64,000 bases of DNA from Raphanus sativus. Lineage: Eukaryota; Streptophyta; Magnoliopsida; Brassicales; Brassicaceae. Positions 1-12,093 of the stretch are shown here, piece after piece. How positions within the stretch are numbered: the stretch's first letter is position 1; every line of letters begins with the position of its first letter. The notes beneath the pieces are model-generated. The model was not told the origin of the DNA and did not search any database. It was given only the letters and a program-made list of their open reading frames with translations. The stretch covers positions 14,074,001-14,138,000 of the forward strand of contig NC_079515.1 in assembly GCF_000801105.2 (NCBI RefSeq), given 5' to 3'. Position numbers and translations under genes: made by a program.

Positions 1-1930
1 TTAACTATGATATTATCGTTGGAATTTTTTAATTATTTTAAGATACTGATAAATTATTTGATTAGATTGAATAGCTCAAAATGTTAAAGTTAGCAAAAAA
101 ATTAATATTTTAACAAAATGAAATTCTTTAAAAATAAAAATACTTGCGTGCCTTCAAACAAAAGTAAATTAAATTGTATAACAAATTTAAATTATTAACA
201 AAATATTATAATAAAATAATTATAAAAAACCATAAAGTATAGCCATGCTTTCATAAAAATTAGACTGAAGAGTTAACCAAACAAAAATTCCTTAAAATTA
301 ACTAAAGTTAAAAAGTTTGTTAAGAAAATCATACCTATAATTACAGAAAAACATTTGAAGATTTTCCAATTTATATAGATTAGGAGTATACCTAATTGGG
401 GATTATCAATGATAATCAGAAGAACCAATAAATAATATTAACTTTTAAAAATGAACAATATATGAAGAATTCGTATATAAAAATATATCATTTTGGTAAA
501 CTAAATAAAATTTGTTTTCTTTAAACCCGGTTGGAAATGAACCGGAATATTTTGGTTATATTATTATTATATTAACTGCGTGTGAACCATGGGTCTATAG
601 TTTAATTATAATATATAATTATATATACCAATATTAAAAATACAAGAAAAATCATGTTTAAAATTATAGCAAAGTTTTAAAATAGATTTTGTTTATTTTT
701 TCGCATAAGAATATTGAAAAGGATATTTAAACATTTTTTGTAAGTCGGAATTACGTCATATTAAAAATGGAGAATTTTCCAAATTTGACTCAAAACTTGA
801 TTTTAAATGCAAAAATATACCCAAAATTTAATCAAAATGCAAAACTAACATAAAATCCTTGAAATTACAACCAGCTCCTTATGACAAAAAATAGAATTCA
901 TTTTTATGAATATAACCCCGGAAATTATAATGAGTTTTTGTAAGTCTTCTCGTATATTAGATCATTAAAATAATTTATAAATTTTATAAAAAATATTTTA
1001 TTGGGGGGAAATTGAAATCATGTAATAATAGACATTTGTAAATGGTACAAATTAAGATATAATAAAACTGAATTATATTCAAGATAGATGACTGATATTC
1101 TTTGGTTTATGGTTTGATTAAATTTTGGAAGCTTAACATTTAAAAAAAAATAAGTTTTGATTTATATTCGTTTAGTTTTGTGTATACTAAACATATTTTA
1201 AGTTGAGTTAAAGTTTAGTGAAGTGTTTATATCTATTTAGTTAGTTATTTGAGTTCATTGTTTATATTTAGGATCTACACGACTTTCAGAAAGTCTTCTT
1301 GTGTTTTTTACGTTAGAACAATTCCAGGAAGTTTTCCAAATCAGAAATATTTAAATAATTGGAAACTTTTGAATCAATATATAAAGAAAATTTACACATT
1401 CTCAACATATCTTTTTGCAGCTTTTTAATCACATGGTTCTCATCTTCCACTCATTTAAAGGTAAATCTATAAATTTTATATATGTATTTTTGTGTTTTCT
1501 ATAAGTATAGCTATCTAACAGTCCACCTATTTTCTCTGTTTTGAAGCCAATTGAACGTTTTTGAATATATTGTTTTTTCTACAGATCTGGGTTTGGATAT
1601 GCAGGTTTTTCATATCTTGAAGTTGAAAATACAAGTTTTACAAAAACTAACGTAAAAACTTCCCCATAAGTCTTTTATCATTATCTAGAAACATTAATAA
1701 ACATGAATTGTATTAATGTTGGTAACCTCATAATTATCAACAATTAAATTATGAATTTCATTCAGGAGCCCCAATATCGACTAATATACATGAATTAACA
1801 AGAAAATATTAAAAAGTCTTTTTAATTTAGAGAAAATAAAAATTTATCATACATTGACTTAGAAGACTTCCACGGAAGTCTTCCATATATGTCATTTTTC
1901 AATTGAAAATTTACAAAAGAAAAATTCGAG
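1..1930. other. AT-rich intergenic DNA, no gene seen
   Basis: No convincing coding region, RNA gene or complete transposon is visible. The sequence is A/T-dominated with many short poly-A and poly-T runs. Short copies of the GAAGACTT/AAGTCTTC word (near 1270-1310 and 1860-1880) foreshadow the foldback repeat that follows. Confidence 0.6.
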
Positions 1931-1939
1931 AGAAGTCTA

Positions 1940-2664
1940 CTCTACAGCCGACTTCTTTGGAAGTCTTCCTTTGTAAATATTTCCTTATATTTGTTTTTGA
2001 AAAAATCTTGAAAATACTAGGGAAGGCTTTCCGGTAAATCTTCTAGGATAAACAAGTTAGTATTTCAATTGACTAAATTATGTCAGAAATTTGACTTTTT
2101 CTAGAAAACTTACATGGAAGTCTTCTACAAAAAAACGTAAATATTACATTTAACTTGTCGACTTTCATGTAAGTCGTCTTATGTTACTTTTGCAATTGAA
2201 TAAAAAAATATTTAATTTTAATTAGACGACTTCCATGTAAGTCTTCAGGAAGACGACTTATACGGAAGTCTTATGTGCTAACCAAGGTTTGATCAGAATA
2301 TCTGAATAAAATTCTGGAAGACTTCCATGTAAGTCGTCTTCTGGGAGATTTATATGGAAGTCGTCTAATTAAATTAAATATTTAAATTTTATTTTTAAAT
2401 TGCAAAAGTAACTTGAAATGACTTTCACTGACATTGAGAAGACTTCCACCGAGAGTTCGGAAGACTTACATAGAAGTCTTCCGTGTAAGTTATCCAGAGA
2501 AAGTCAAATTTCTAACACAATCCGGTCAATTGCAAAACTAATATGTTTATCCTAGACGACTTATCTTCTCAGGTATTTTTGAGACCTTTTTGTTAACAAA
2601 GAAAAGTTGAAAGACTTCTAAAGAAGTCGTCTCTAAAAAACATAAATATAGTCAATTGCAAAAG
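1940..2664. repeat. Foldback (long inverted repeat) of GAAGACTTCC-type words
   Basis: Two arms of roughly 330 bp, about 1940-2270 and 2330-2664, are imperfect reverse complements around a centre near 2300. Matching landmarks in order from the outside are a CGACTTCTTTGGAAGTC-like block, a TAGGATAAAC block (about 2044 and 2550), an AAATTTGACTTT block (about 2090 and 2495), and GTTACTTTTGCAATTG (about 2180) against its complement at about 2400. Each arm is itself built of small palindromes of the type GACTTCCATGTAAGTC, so the region is a palindrome made of palindromes. There is no coding capacity. It is probably a foldback-type non-autonomous element; its termini and target duplication are not resolved. 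Confidence 0.6.
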
Positions 2665-3330
2665 TAACACATGCATTGAGCAGTTACTTTTGTATATAGA
2701 TGATAAAACACAGTTTAGTGATTTTAAAAGCAAAACAATTTTGAACTATGTAGTTTGTATATTATAAAACATATACCATAAGTATATTTATAAATTCAAT
2801 TCTATATAAATTCATGTGGGTTTATTTAAGTGTATTTGCCTAAACCCAAAAAAAAAATCAAATAGACTATAATTATAGAGAATATTTTACTTACTCCACA
2901 ACTAAGGCAGTCAGTAATATATAATCCTTCTAAGAATATATAAATATTTTGATATAGATAATTTGTTTTAATGAAGGTTTTAGATTTTGTACATAGTTTA
3001 CAAATTTTAAAAATTTGTATACATGATTTGTTTTAATTATTTTTTCCTAATGAAAAAAATATTGGATCCTAAATAAAAAATTAACCCACAAAATTTGTCT
3101 AATTCTAATAATTTTGAAATGGATGAGAAGTATTTTATATAAAATGGCGTTTTACACTTTATAATGTTCTAAAAGAAATTGAAGATTATTTTGCAATTGG
3201 AAATATTCATAGTTTTGTCAATATGAAAATTAATTTTATTATAAATCGAAACATCTATTTACAGTTATTTTAAGTTTTAATCGGTTTTATAAATCATTCA
3301 TTTGTTTATATAACTCTTTAAGTTAAGTAC
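2665..3330. other. AT-rich spacer, nothing recognised
   Basis: No reading frame of note, no splice-like exon and no transposon terminus could be seen here. Confidence 0.6.
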
Positions 3331-3572
3331 TACTCCACTGTTTCATATTAAGTATCGTTTTGGACTTCTGCACACGGATTAAGAAATCATTTAATTTTGC
3401 ATATTTTCAATATAAAAATACCATTACCTATATATCTACTCATATTTCAACCAATAGAAAAATTAAGAAAAGAATAAATTTAATAAATTATGCATTGAAA
3501 TGCTAAAACGACACTTATTTTGCAACGAAAAAGTTCTTCTACAACGACACTTAATATGAAATGGAGGGAGTA
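3331..3572. mobile_element. Stowaway-type MITE
   Basis: The element starts TACTCCACTGTTTCATATTA and its right end is the complement of TACTCCCTCCATTTCATATT, the classic Stowaway (Tc1/mariner) terminal repeat. It is about 242 bp and bounded by the TA dinucleotide at both ends. It has no coding capacity and would have been moved by a mariner-like transposase acting in trans. Confidence 0.85.
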
Positions 3573-4191
3573 TTAGTTAGTTCATGACGCATGATATGAA
3601 CTAATTCTTGTTTAAAATATTCTTTATTTTGTAAGAAATTATTTTTTATTCGTTGGGTTTGCATTTTTAGATGTATTGATTGTGTGAATGTTTTTTGCTT
3701 TTGAAAATGCTGTTTTCGTTGATTTCCGTTAGGCAATCAAAGGAGTAATTATACTGGTGTGAGTGATTTTGAAAATGTTTTGTTATATTATATATGTAAA
3801 TATTTATTTTGATCATTTTTTATTAAAAGTGTTTGATCCTAGGATATTGAACTATAATGTCGTGTGATAAAAAATCATAATTCAATTGTAGAAGTTATTT
3901 TTATAAAGATATGTTATATTTTATGTTAGTCTTGTTGATCTTTCAATCTATTTTATTTCAGGAGTTATTTGTGAAATAACGAAAAAGGTAATTAGTTTTT
4001 AGTGAGAAATTAGAATGAGAAATGAAGAGAGAGGGGGTTATTTTGGTTAGATTGTAAATTTGAGATTTTTATTTAACAACATAATTTTATTACTTAAACT
4101 GTATAGAGATGATACAAAAAAATTAATAAGCCAAATTAGCGGAGAAATATAAAAACAGACAAGTTTACATAGCGGAGAAATATGAAAAGCT

Positions 4192-5416
4192 TTGAAAGAA
4201 AATTCTCATCATTTTCGGCAATTATATCATATGTATCCGGATGTATTTTCGGATTTGTGTTATCTTGTCAGAATAAAAACTGATTTAAGAAACACACGAC
4301 ATATGTGTGTCAAAGAGATGCTTGCTACTTTTTTGATGACAGTTGGGCAAATTTCTAAATACTGCCATACCATAGATATTTTTAAGAGTCAAAATTCACA
4401 GCAAGTACAAATTTTCACAAGATTTTCAGAGTTTTAAACACGCTTGCACCTAGTTTGATGGCCAAGCCTACACATACAGTTCCCCAGAAAATAAGTACAA
4501 GCATTCGATTTTATCCTTATTTCAAGGTACATAAATTCTTCAATGATTTTTTCTTCTAAAATGTTTAAAGATTAAAATGTTTTTCATTTTATTTTAGGAT
4601 TGTATTGGAGCTCTTGATGGTACACACATTAATGCGATGGTACAAGATCCTGAAAAAGCAAGTTATCTTAATCGAAAGGGAGTCTTTCACAAAATGTACT
4701 AGCCGCTTGTAACTTTATCTTGAGTTCATATATGTTTTAATTGGATGGGAAGGTTCAGCTTATGACTCAAAAGTTTTGCAAGATGCAAGAAGAACTAACA
4801 GACTCCAAGTACCAGAAGTGATTATAACCCAATTATATTATATGTATGTGTTATGTGATAATAATTGATCCACTGTTTTCTAAATTGAATGTGTTATGTC
4901 ATGTCTTTTGGTGTTTCAAGAGAACATTATTTAGTTGATTGTGGGTTTGCAAATCGACGTAACTTCTTGGCTCCACTACAAAGTTTGGTATCATCTACAA
5001 GAATTTCGTGGTAAAGGTCGTGATCCAGCAAATCAAAATGAACTATTTAACCTTCACCACACATCTTTGAAAAACGTCATTGAAAGAAATATTTGGTATA
5101 TTTAAATCTTGTTGTTTGGTTTTTAAATGTGCACCACAATTTTCTTTCAAGACTCATGCAAAGATAGTTCTTGCATGCGCTGCCTTACACAACTTTCTTA
5201 GCAAAAAGTGTCGTCCAGATGAATTTTGTAGTGATGAAGATTGAAGAAAATGAGGATCAAACTTTGGAAGAAAATGAGAATCAAACTTTGGAAGAAAATG
5301 GTATTGAAGAAAAATTTCAAACTCAAGAACAAGAAAGAGAAAACGCAAGGAAATGGAGAGCAACCATAGCTGCTAATATGTGGAGACATGCTACTAACAC
5401 TGGTAGCCAAAGATAG
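4192..5416 (+). pseudogene. PIF/Harbinger (ALP1-like) DDE transposase, broken
   Basis: Translated pieces match a plant Harbinger nuclease in order: a helical N-terminal part (YHMYPDVFSDLCYLV), then FYPYFK, an intron with GT at about 4527 and AG at about 4598, then the hallmark DCIGALDGTHI containing the first catalytic Asp. Next come IGWEGSAYDSKVLQDA, a second intron, YLVDCGFANRRNFLAP, and the C-terminal KIVLACAALHNFLSKKC at about 5161. In the family this enzyme cuts and rejoins DNA at GGG-type termini with 3-bp targets. Several in-frame stops (one within KMY* at about 4699) and frame changes between blocks show it cannot make a full protein. No ATG start is visible; the open frame begins at a TTG. 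Identification rests on motif order and is secure; exon edges are approximate. Confidence 0.8.
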
Positions 5417-5563
5417 TTGATTCTCACATTATTTTACGTAAGGTTTATGGTTTTATTTGTGTTTCTTTATTTTTGATGGAATTTTTTTTCCTGCTTTGGA
5501 ACCATTTATGGACGCGTAAGTTTCTATAATTTTTTTTGTTTCTAAACAGTAAGAGAGCTCCAA

Positions 5564-6921
5564 TCTATCTTATTAAAACAGAAACATTACAACTTCTTCT
5601 AGGTGGATTTTTAAATTGGACATCACATTATTATTCATACCTTAACCTTTCATTTAAATATTTCCTTAAATAACTATATATCAACCAACTATGTGACATC
5701 TTACACTCGATGTATAATAATTTAACTATATTGACACTATACATTATATTATACGTATATTCGTAAACAAAAAAAAAATCCATTCTTTTTATTATTATAC
5801 ATCGAATGCGAGTACAAATTTAAAATTTGTTCATAAACAACTATAATTTTTATACATTATATTATACATCTGTTTGTAAACAACTATAATTTTTGCATAC
5901 ATTATACATTATATCATACTTCTGGACATTATATTATACATCTGTTCGTAAACAACTATATTTTTTTATACATTATATTATACTTGTGGACATTGTATTA
6001 TACATCTATTCGTAAACAGCTATAATTTTTTGCATTATATTATACATCCTCTTTAGTTGACTGGGAGTCATTAACAAGTCATTAGCCAGTTATTGATTAA
6101 TATTTAGATTTTAAATTGCTGGATATAGATATCAGAATATATATATTTCTTGATACTCAAATAATATAAGTATAACATAGAACATTCTATAATTTAAAGG
6201 GACGGATTTGCCTTAGATATGCAATAACTAGAATATATTTCCGTATCTATATAGCAAAGAAAAGGACAATAAGATATAACATCTTTCATTTTTTCCTGTA
6301 CAATTGTTGTTACGGTTTATTAATTACATATCAAAACATGGATATTTACAATAAAATTTTACTTTATGGGTCATAATATTTATATTGTGAATAAGTATAA
6401 AACAGAAACATTGTAAGCATTTAACTTTATAAAAAAACACATTAGTCATTTTCTTATTGAACTTTTTACATATATATTCAAAATACTATTTTGTTAATAA
6501 AAACAAATTGAAACTATTTTTTTGGATTAGTACAGTTTCGTTTAAATTATTTAACCAAATATAAAACATTTATATATCAGCACGGTTAATCTTTGTTGGT
6601 TTTTTGCATAAATATTTTTATTTGTCTATTGTATAAATTATAACTATTTTATTAATATCCTAAGAAAGACTTCAGTTATGTTAGTCTAAATTTTATTGGT
6701 TAATATTTAGATTATTGTTTTCACCTTTACATCTATACTACGAAGCAGAGAAATTCACAATTATATTAAACTACACAGTATTGAATTGGACATACTCAAA
6801 ATTATTTAAAACTACACAATATAAAATTAGACAAACTCCAAATTATATTAACTACTATAGAATATGGATTATATGTTAAAACAAAAATGGAATCCGCGCG
6901 GTCGCGCGGGTCATGATCTAG
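5564..6921 (+). mobile_element. Non-autonomous Helitron A
   Basis: The 5' end is TCTATCTTATTAAAACAGAA after an A (5563). The 3' end is a perfect GC-rich hairpin, CCGCGCG (6894-6900), GT loop, CGCGCGG (6903-6909), followed by TCATGATCTAG, ending in CTAG with T (6922) next. These are the standard Helitron marks: 5'-TC, a 3' hairpin about 10 nt before CTRR, and insertion between A and T with no target duplication. No Rep/helicase gene is present. It contains diverged copies of an ACATTATATTATAC word near 5740-6050. It interrupts the Harbinger element. Confidence 0.9.
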
Positions 6922-7633
6922 TTTACATTATAACATAAAAATTTACATATAATGAAAACAAAGCATTTACCAATATAATAATTCGGTCCATTAACATTCA
7001 AAGGTTATCATTGCCAAAAGAAACTCTTCAACTTTGCCAAGATGGACTTAAGTATATTTTTCATGGTTAGGATCTCAGATTTTATAGTTTGTTACAGAAT
7101 TTTGAGAAGACGATAACGTTGTATCAATTATTAGGATGTACACTACAATATTATCATAAGCAAAAATTTAACTTATGAATAACTTGCTGCTGATTATCTT
7201 ATTAATTTCATGTTTACCTCTTCAAAAAAACGTACCCACTAACTGCATATATATAGGATCATGACCATCTCTCTTTGAAGCATAAACATCATTAAACTCG
7301 AGAGAAAAGGTTAGAAACTTCTTATTCTTTCTTCTTACATTCTTTTTTTTAATAGTTTTGCATTATACCTTATATATTTGAAATAGATGGATGATCATTA
7401 TACATGTTTTTTTTTCTTATGGTTGTGCAACGTTCTTTTATTATAGCATTGAAGGTCACTACCTTACAACCTAGTGATTTTAGAAAAATGGATCTAATTG
7501 ACATTTAATAAAATGTAGAATTATAACTTACAAGGACATTTGCAATACATGTATTATTGACTTTTGATGTTTATGTATCTTACTTGTCCTTACTCAGTGA
7601 GAAGATATCCTGAATTTTATAATGTCTCATTAG

Positions 7634-8725
7634 ATGGGAGATTCACGAAGAAATGAAAAAGAAAAAGGTGACTATAATTCATGGAATCATTACGAGACTA
7701 GGATATTAATACAACTTCTTGTGGAAGCAGTTAACAATAACTGGCATGACTCTTCTGGCTCCTTCAGTAAATTTACCGTTGAATCAAAGATTTTGCCAGA
7801 ACTCAATAAAGATGTCTTCCGTGCAAAATATTTCAAGAACTATCAAAGCAGACACAAGTATTTAAAACTACAACATCAAAATTGTGCCGACCTTCTACTT
7901 TATTCTTCTGGTTTCAGTTGGGATCCTTTAACCACAAAATTTACAGCTTCAAATGAAGTCTGGAATGATTATTTAAAGGTAAGTATTTTATATTTGAAAA
8001 TCTGGATATAGTAATTATGAAGCATATTATGTGTAATTGATTTATTTTTTCTTCATAACACATCCAAAACATAAAAATTTACGTAGTGATACATTTGAAT
8101 TTTTGAGGATTTGCAAATCATATTAAGACATTGCTACTCGGAAAACGCAGTTTAATTAGCTGATGGTACTGATGCGCGTACATACAAAGCTGTAGAGACT
8201 TCAAATGAAGAAAATAGGAATGATGTAGACAACATATATGAGTTTGGTGCATCAACTCATGATCATGAGCTTTCAGAACAGTATGCAACATTTGATTCTC
8301 AGACAGTTCCAGAGTCTCGTACGGAGAAGTTTCAACCAAAGAAAAGAGCAAGATCCGAAAGAGGTGTTTTACAGAAGGATGAAAATCCAGCAATGGCTGT
8401 TAGTACTCAGATCTTGAATATAATACAACGAAGAGAAGAAAGACAACAAAAAGAAGCATCAGAAAGAAAGATTAATGTATGAGATGCTTTAAAGGAAATT
8501 TCAGACTTGGAGGACTGTATTCGTTTCAAAGCACTTACGCAGATTCATCATCTCGGAATCAAGACGTTTTTTGTTAAAATGTCGGTGGAAGTATTTTTAT
8601 TGAACTTTTATGTGTTTTTTCTTATGTTGGTTTTGGGTTTTCTTTTTCTGCTTTTAATACATTTCAAGTTTTGTTTTCATAGTTATAAATTTAAGGTCGT
8701 GTTTTCAGGAGACTATAGTCAATAA
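7634..8725 (+). pseudogene. Harbinger partner protein, Myb/SANT-like, broken
   Basis: Exon 1 (7634-7978, ATG start) encodes a Myb/SANT-like domain: WNHYETRILIQLLVEAV, then KYFKNYQSRHKYLK and WDPLTTKFTASNEVWNDYLK. It ends at a GTAAGT donor (7979). Exon 2 resumes near 8063 with HPKHKNLRSDTFEF, shifts frame just before 8107, and carries TAA at 8153-8155. It continues through LADGTDARTYKA to a second stop, TGA at 8480-8482, where the family usually has Trp in a WDALKEI-like motif, then DLEDCIRFKALTQIH. In plant PIF/Harbinger elements this ORF1 protein binds DNA and helps import the transposase. One frameshift and two stops make this copy non-functional. Confidence 0.78.
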
Positions 8726-9049
8726 TTTTAATTTTAAATCATCCTAAAATCAATAGTGAATCATTCTTAAATCTGACATATTTGAATAGATAAATCAAAA
8801 ATATTTTTAAAAAAATATGATCTATTTTTAAATCCATTAGTATTGATTATAAGAAGTAACTATAAATCATTAATGAATCACTCAAAATATTACACATTTT
8901 AAATCAGCTGGAGTTGAGTTTAACATCTACAACGAACAACACCCCCTAATAGTTTATTTTAAGTTATTGTGTACACTTTTAGATTTATATGATAGATTTT
9001 GACTAAATTTGATGCGATTTAGGTATTTCGTGTCTTTTTCAAATCCTAA

Positions 9050-9320
9050 GAGGGGTGTATTCAATTTAACATTTGATGTGATTTGTTTATTAATGGAGTT
9101 TTAGATTATTTCAATAAGTTGCAGAGATTTAGGTGATTTTGGTTAAACTACTCTGGAATATCACCTAAAACCATGAGATTTGAGTTTTTTTTTAAACTAA
9201 GAAACTCCATCCAAACACCTTAAAATCATCTGAAAACTTTAAAACTCCGCAACTTAAAATATTTTCAATAACAGTGGATTTCAGAGTACTTACGAAATGT
9301 CAAATTCAATAATAATAGAT
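9050..9320. mobile_element. Inverted-repeat MITE (GAGGGGTGTATTCAATTT type)
   Basis: The left end reads GAGGGGTGTATTCAATTTAA, and near 9297-9318 there is a decayed complement (AAATGTCAAATTCAATA). Internally, GGAGTTTTAGATTATTTCAA and TAAGTTGCAGAGATTT on the left pair with AAACTCCGCAACTTAAAAT on the right. No coding capacity. Family assignment (Harbinger- or hAT-like) is uncertain because the right end has decayed. Confidence 0.5.
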
Positions 9321-9403
9321 TTTAATATTCATGTTTGAATAACAATAGATTTATCATTTTAATACCAAACCCGACCGGGATCAGATAGGTTGGTTCATCC
9401 TAA

Positions 9404-10050
9404 TCTATCTTATTAAAACAGAAACATTCTGTTGGACCTAACATTTATTTTGTAAGTTTTTAAATTAAATACACATTTATACTTTATAGTTAAACATACA
9501 TTAAGTCATTAATGTTCCTTTCTTTATACTACTATCCATGTTTCCAAACAATATACTTATTTCTTTATACTACTATCAATGTTTCCAAACAATATATTTT
9601 TATACTACTATCAATGTTTCCAAATAATACAATAATTAATCTTAGTTTTTTTTAGATCTATCATTTTCTCTTTAAAATTTTGTAGAAACGTCATAATTTC
9701 ATAAATTGCAAAATAGTGAACTTTAAAATTTCGATTATAAGATTACAAATTATGAAACTATTACAATTTAAATCCAATTAGATTACATATCGGTCATCCA
9801 TCAGTTCAATCGGTTAGTCTCGGGTTTTAGTGATTTTTTAATATGAATATTTTAAAAACATAAATTGAATTGTCAGATCTCCGGATTAACCGGTATAATC
9901 ACAATCGGGTTGAATTTAAAAATACTGATTTAAATGCAAAAATATTTTAAATACAAACTCTTTAAAAATAACCAAAATATTTGTTAAATTATTAGTGAAA
10001 CTTTTCATCGTAAAATATTCCGCGCTTCAAAAGCGCGGGTCAAAATCTAG
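9404..10050 (+). mobile_element. Non-autonomous Helitron B
   Basis: Same 5' end as Helitron A (TCTATCTTATTAAAACAGAA). The 3' hairpin is CCGCGCTT (10020-10027), CAA loop, AAGCGCGG (10031-10038), then GTCAAAATCTAG ending at 10050 with T following. At 647 bp it is a small internally deleted member of the same family, with no coding capacity. The phrase AGGTTGGTTCATCCTAAT occurs just before it (about 9387) and again 40 bp after it (about 10093), so the surroundings are themselves duplicated. Confidence 0.88.
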
Positions 10051-12093
10051 TATATATTATACTAGGATGATTCTTAGGATCCTTAGAAAAATAGGTTGGT
10101 TCATCCTAATATATATTATACTTTTTAGTAAACTAACTATTAAATTGATTATTAGTGTATAAAAATATTATTTCCTTAAATAAAAGTTACGAAGTTACCT
10201 AATATGATTAATGTATATATGGCAATTAATGATTATGAATAATAAAGATTTGATGACAATTTTTGTATTCTCTCTCATTTTTGTTTAATTTTATATTATT
10301 AAAATAAATTAAACAATCACATCAACTATATAATAAAAAACTTTAGATTTTTTTTTATGTTATATTTTGATTTTTTTTAAATGACTATAAATTATTAAAA
10401 TTTTAAAAATTCCACTTTGAAAATTTTGTGAACAATGAATGAATTTTGTTCTTGTTATAACAAGATACAAATGATCATAAAATCGTATTGATATGAATTC
10501 TCATTTAATATATACTCATATATTAATATCATTTAAATTAAAATATGTACAATATAAAATACATAAATATATTTATTTAAAATTTGCATTGAAAAACTAT
10601 CACATAAAAAAATTGAGATTAATGGTTAAAATTTTTTGTTACAGAAAATATAAATATGTTAATAAAACCTTATGGTGATATATATTTATAACAATATATA
10701 TTATACATCTATCTCAATGTCATTCAAATTTAATTATATACCGGATAAAATAATTATTTTGATTTACTTACCATAAAAGTATTGTAAATAAACAAGACAC
10801 ATTGTTTTGATTTATATGATTATTCTGATCCCATATATATTAACTAAGAAACAATTGATTACTTTAGCAAGTGTAAAATCTTATTAATTAGTATTTTTCA
10901 AAAAAATTTACAAAAGATTGATGCATCAAAGATTGCTATTGAAATAACCTAGCAAAAACATAGATTGCACAATAAATTTGCTACCTAACCCTAACCTATT
11001 TCTCTTCGTCATAACATTGACAAAGAATAATTTGAAATTTTATAATCTGAAATAGTAACATTTTAAGAGTCCAGTTCATCGTTTTCCTTAAATGAGCTAG
11101 ATAATTTTTAATGATTAACTAAATAGATCACATACATAGTTTAATGTGGTTTTGGTTTAAAAATTATCGCATACCCAAAATAAATATGAACCATCATCAC
11201 TTTCATTGGAAATTTTGTTATAATAGAAAATATAGATTTGGGAAAATTTTGAATCCAAAAAACCGAACCAAATCCAATCTGAAAAGTAGTGCTGAACTTT
11301 AACCAAAATTGGTTAGATATCCTAACGGGTTGAAAATTTTGGTATTTAGAGAACCGGAACCAAATCCGATCCGAACCGAAATATTTCGGATGTCCAAGTA
11401 TATTCGAACCAGATTTGTAGACTTAAATATAATAATTATTTTTAAATTTAATATCTAAAAATATACAAAATATATAAGATTTTTTTTAAATTGTCCAAAA
11501 TACTTGGAAATATATACACATAAACTACATGTTTAAAATAGATAAATCGTACTAAAAATACTAAAAATACCAAAAATACTTAAAATATCTATTGATTTTC
11601 TATCCAAATATTTAAGCTAAACCAATTTTTATGTTAAGTTTAAGTGTTTTGACATACAATATTAAACTTTATATGTTATATATTATTTTTATTTTTATAT
11701 TTTTAGAGATTAAAAATATATATAAACTTTAATTTAAAAAAAAAATTAAATGAGTTATCAGAATCCGAAACCGAAGCCACAAAGATCCGAACTGAACATA
11801 ATAAAACTGAGCCAAATGATACATAATTGTCTATCTTTAATTAAATGTAAAAGAAATTATCGGTAACGAAATAAGTATTTTTTTTTTTTGTCATCAGGGT
11901 AAACAAAAACTCTCATCTAGATTCGGAAAACCAAGCCGGTAACTCTGCATCCATGTGAACAACAAAAGCCAGTTGAAATAAATATTGTTTATAATATTTA
12001 AATACATCTTAATTAAAAAAAATTCACTCTGCATAAAAGGCGGACTAGTGATATGTTATTATTCACATTTTTTGACGATCATTTAGAACCTAA
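10051..12093. other. AT-rich intergenic DNA
   Basis: No gene is supported. From about 11250 to 11420 and again near 11760-11820 there are degenerate runs of GAACCGAACC/AATCCGAACCG words, a common low-complexity sequence in crucifer intergenic DNA. The rest is A/T-rich with no terminus recognised. Confidence 0.55.

Larger units (their letters stand above)
4033..8946 (+). mobile_element. Decayed PIF/Harbinger transposon (both genes present)
   Basis: The block carries the two genes expected of a plant PIF/Harbinger element in the same orientation: a DDE_Tnp_4 transposase (4192-5416) and a Myb/SANT-like DNA-binding partner (7634-8725). The right end reads ACAACACCCCC followed by TAA at 8947-8949, which fits a Harbinger terminus (GGGGGTGTT on the other strand) next to its 3-bp target. 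The left terminus is uncertain: a GGGGGTTATT stretch at 4033 is the only candidate and lacks an obvious TAA/TTA. A Helitron (5564-6921) sits between the two genes and is therefore a later insertion. Both genes are broken, so the copy is dead. Confidence 0.6.

Noticed and set aside
1940..2664. CRISPR-like array of GAAGACTTCC repeats
   Set aside because: Spacing is irregular, the words occur in both orientations, and the setting is a plant genome; it is a foldback repeat.
4033..4060. Left terminus of the Harbinger element at GGGGGTTATTTTGG
   Set aside because: No TAA or TTA precedes it and the match to the right end is poor; kept only as an approximate limit.
10493..10678. 61-codon frame in AT-rich DNA (Tyr, Lys and Ile rich)
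   Set aside because: Composition is that of translated AT-rich sequence with no domain or context.
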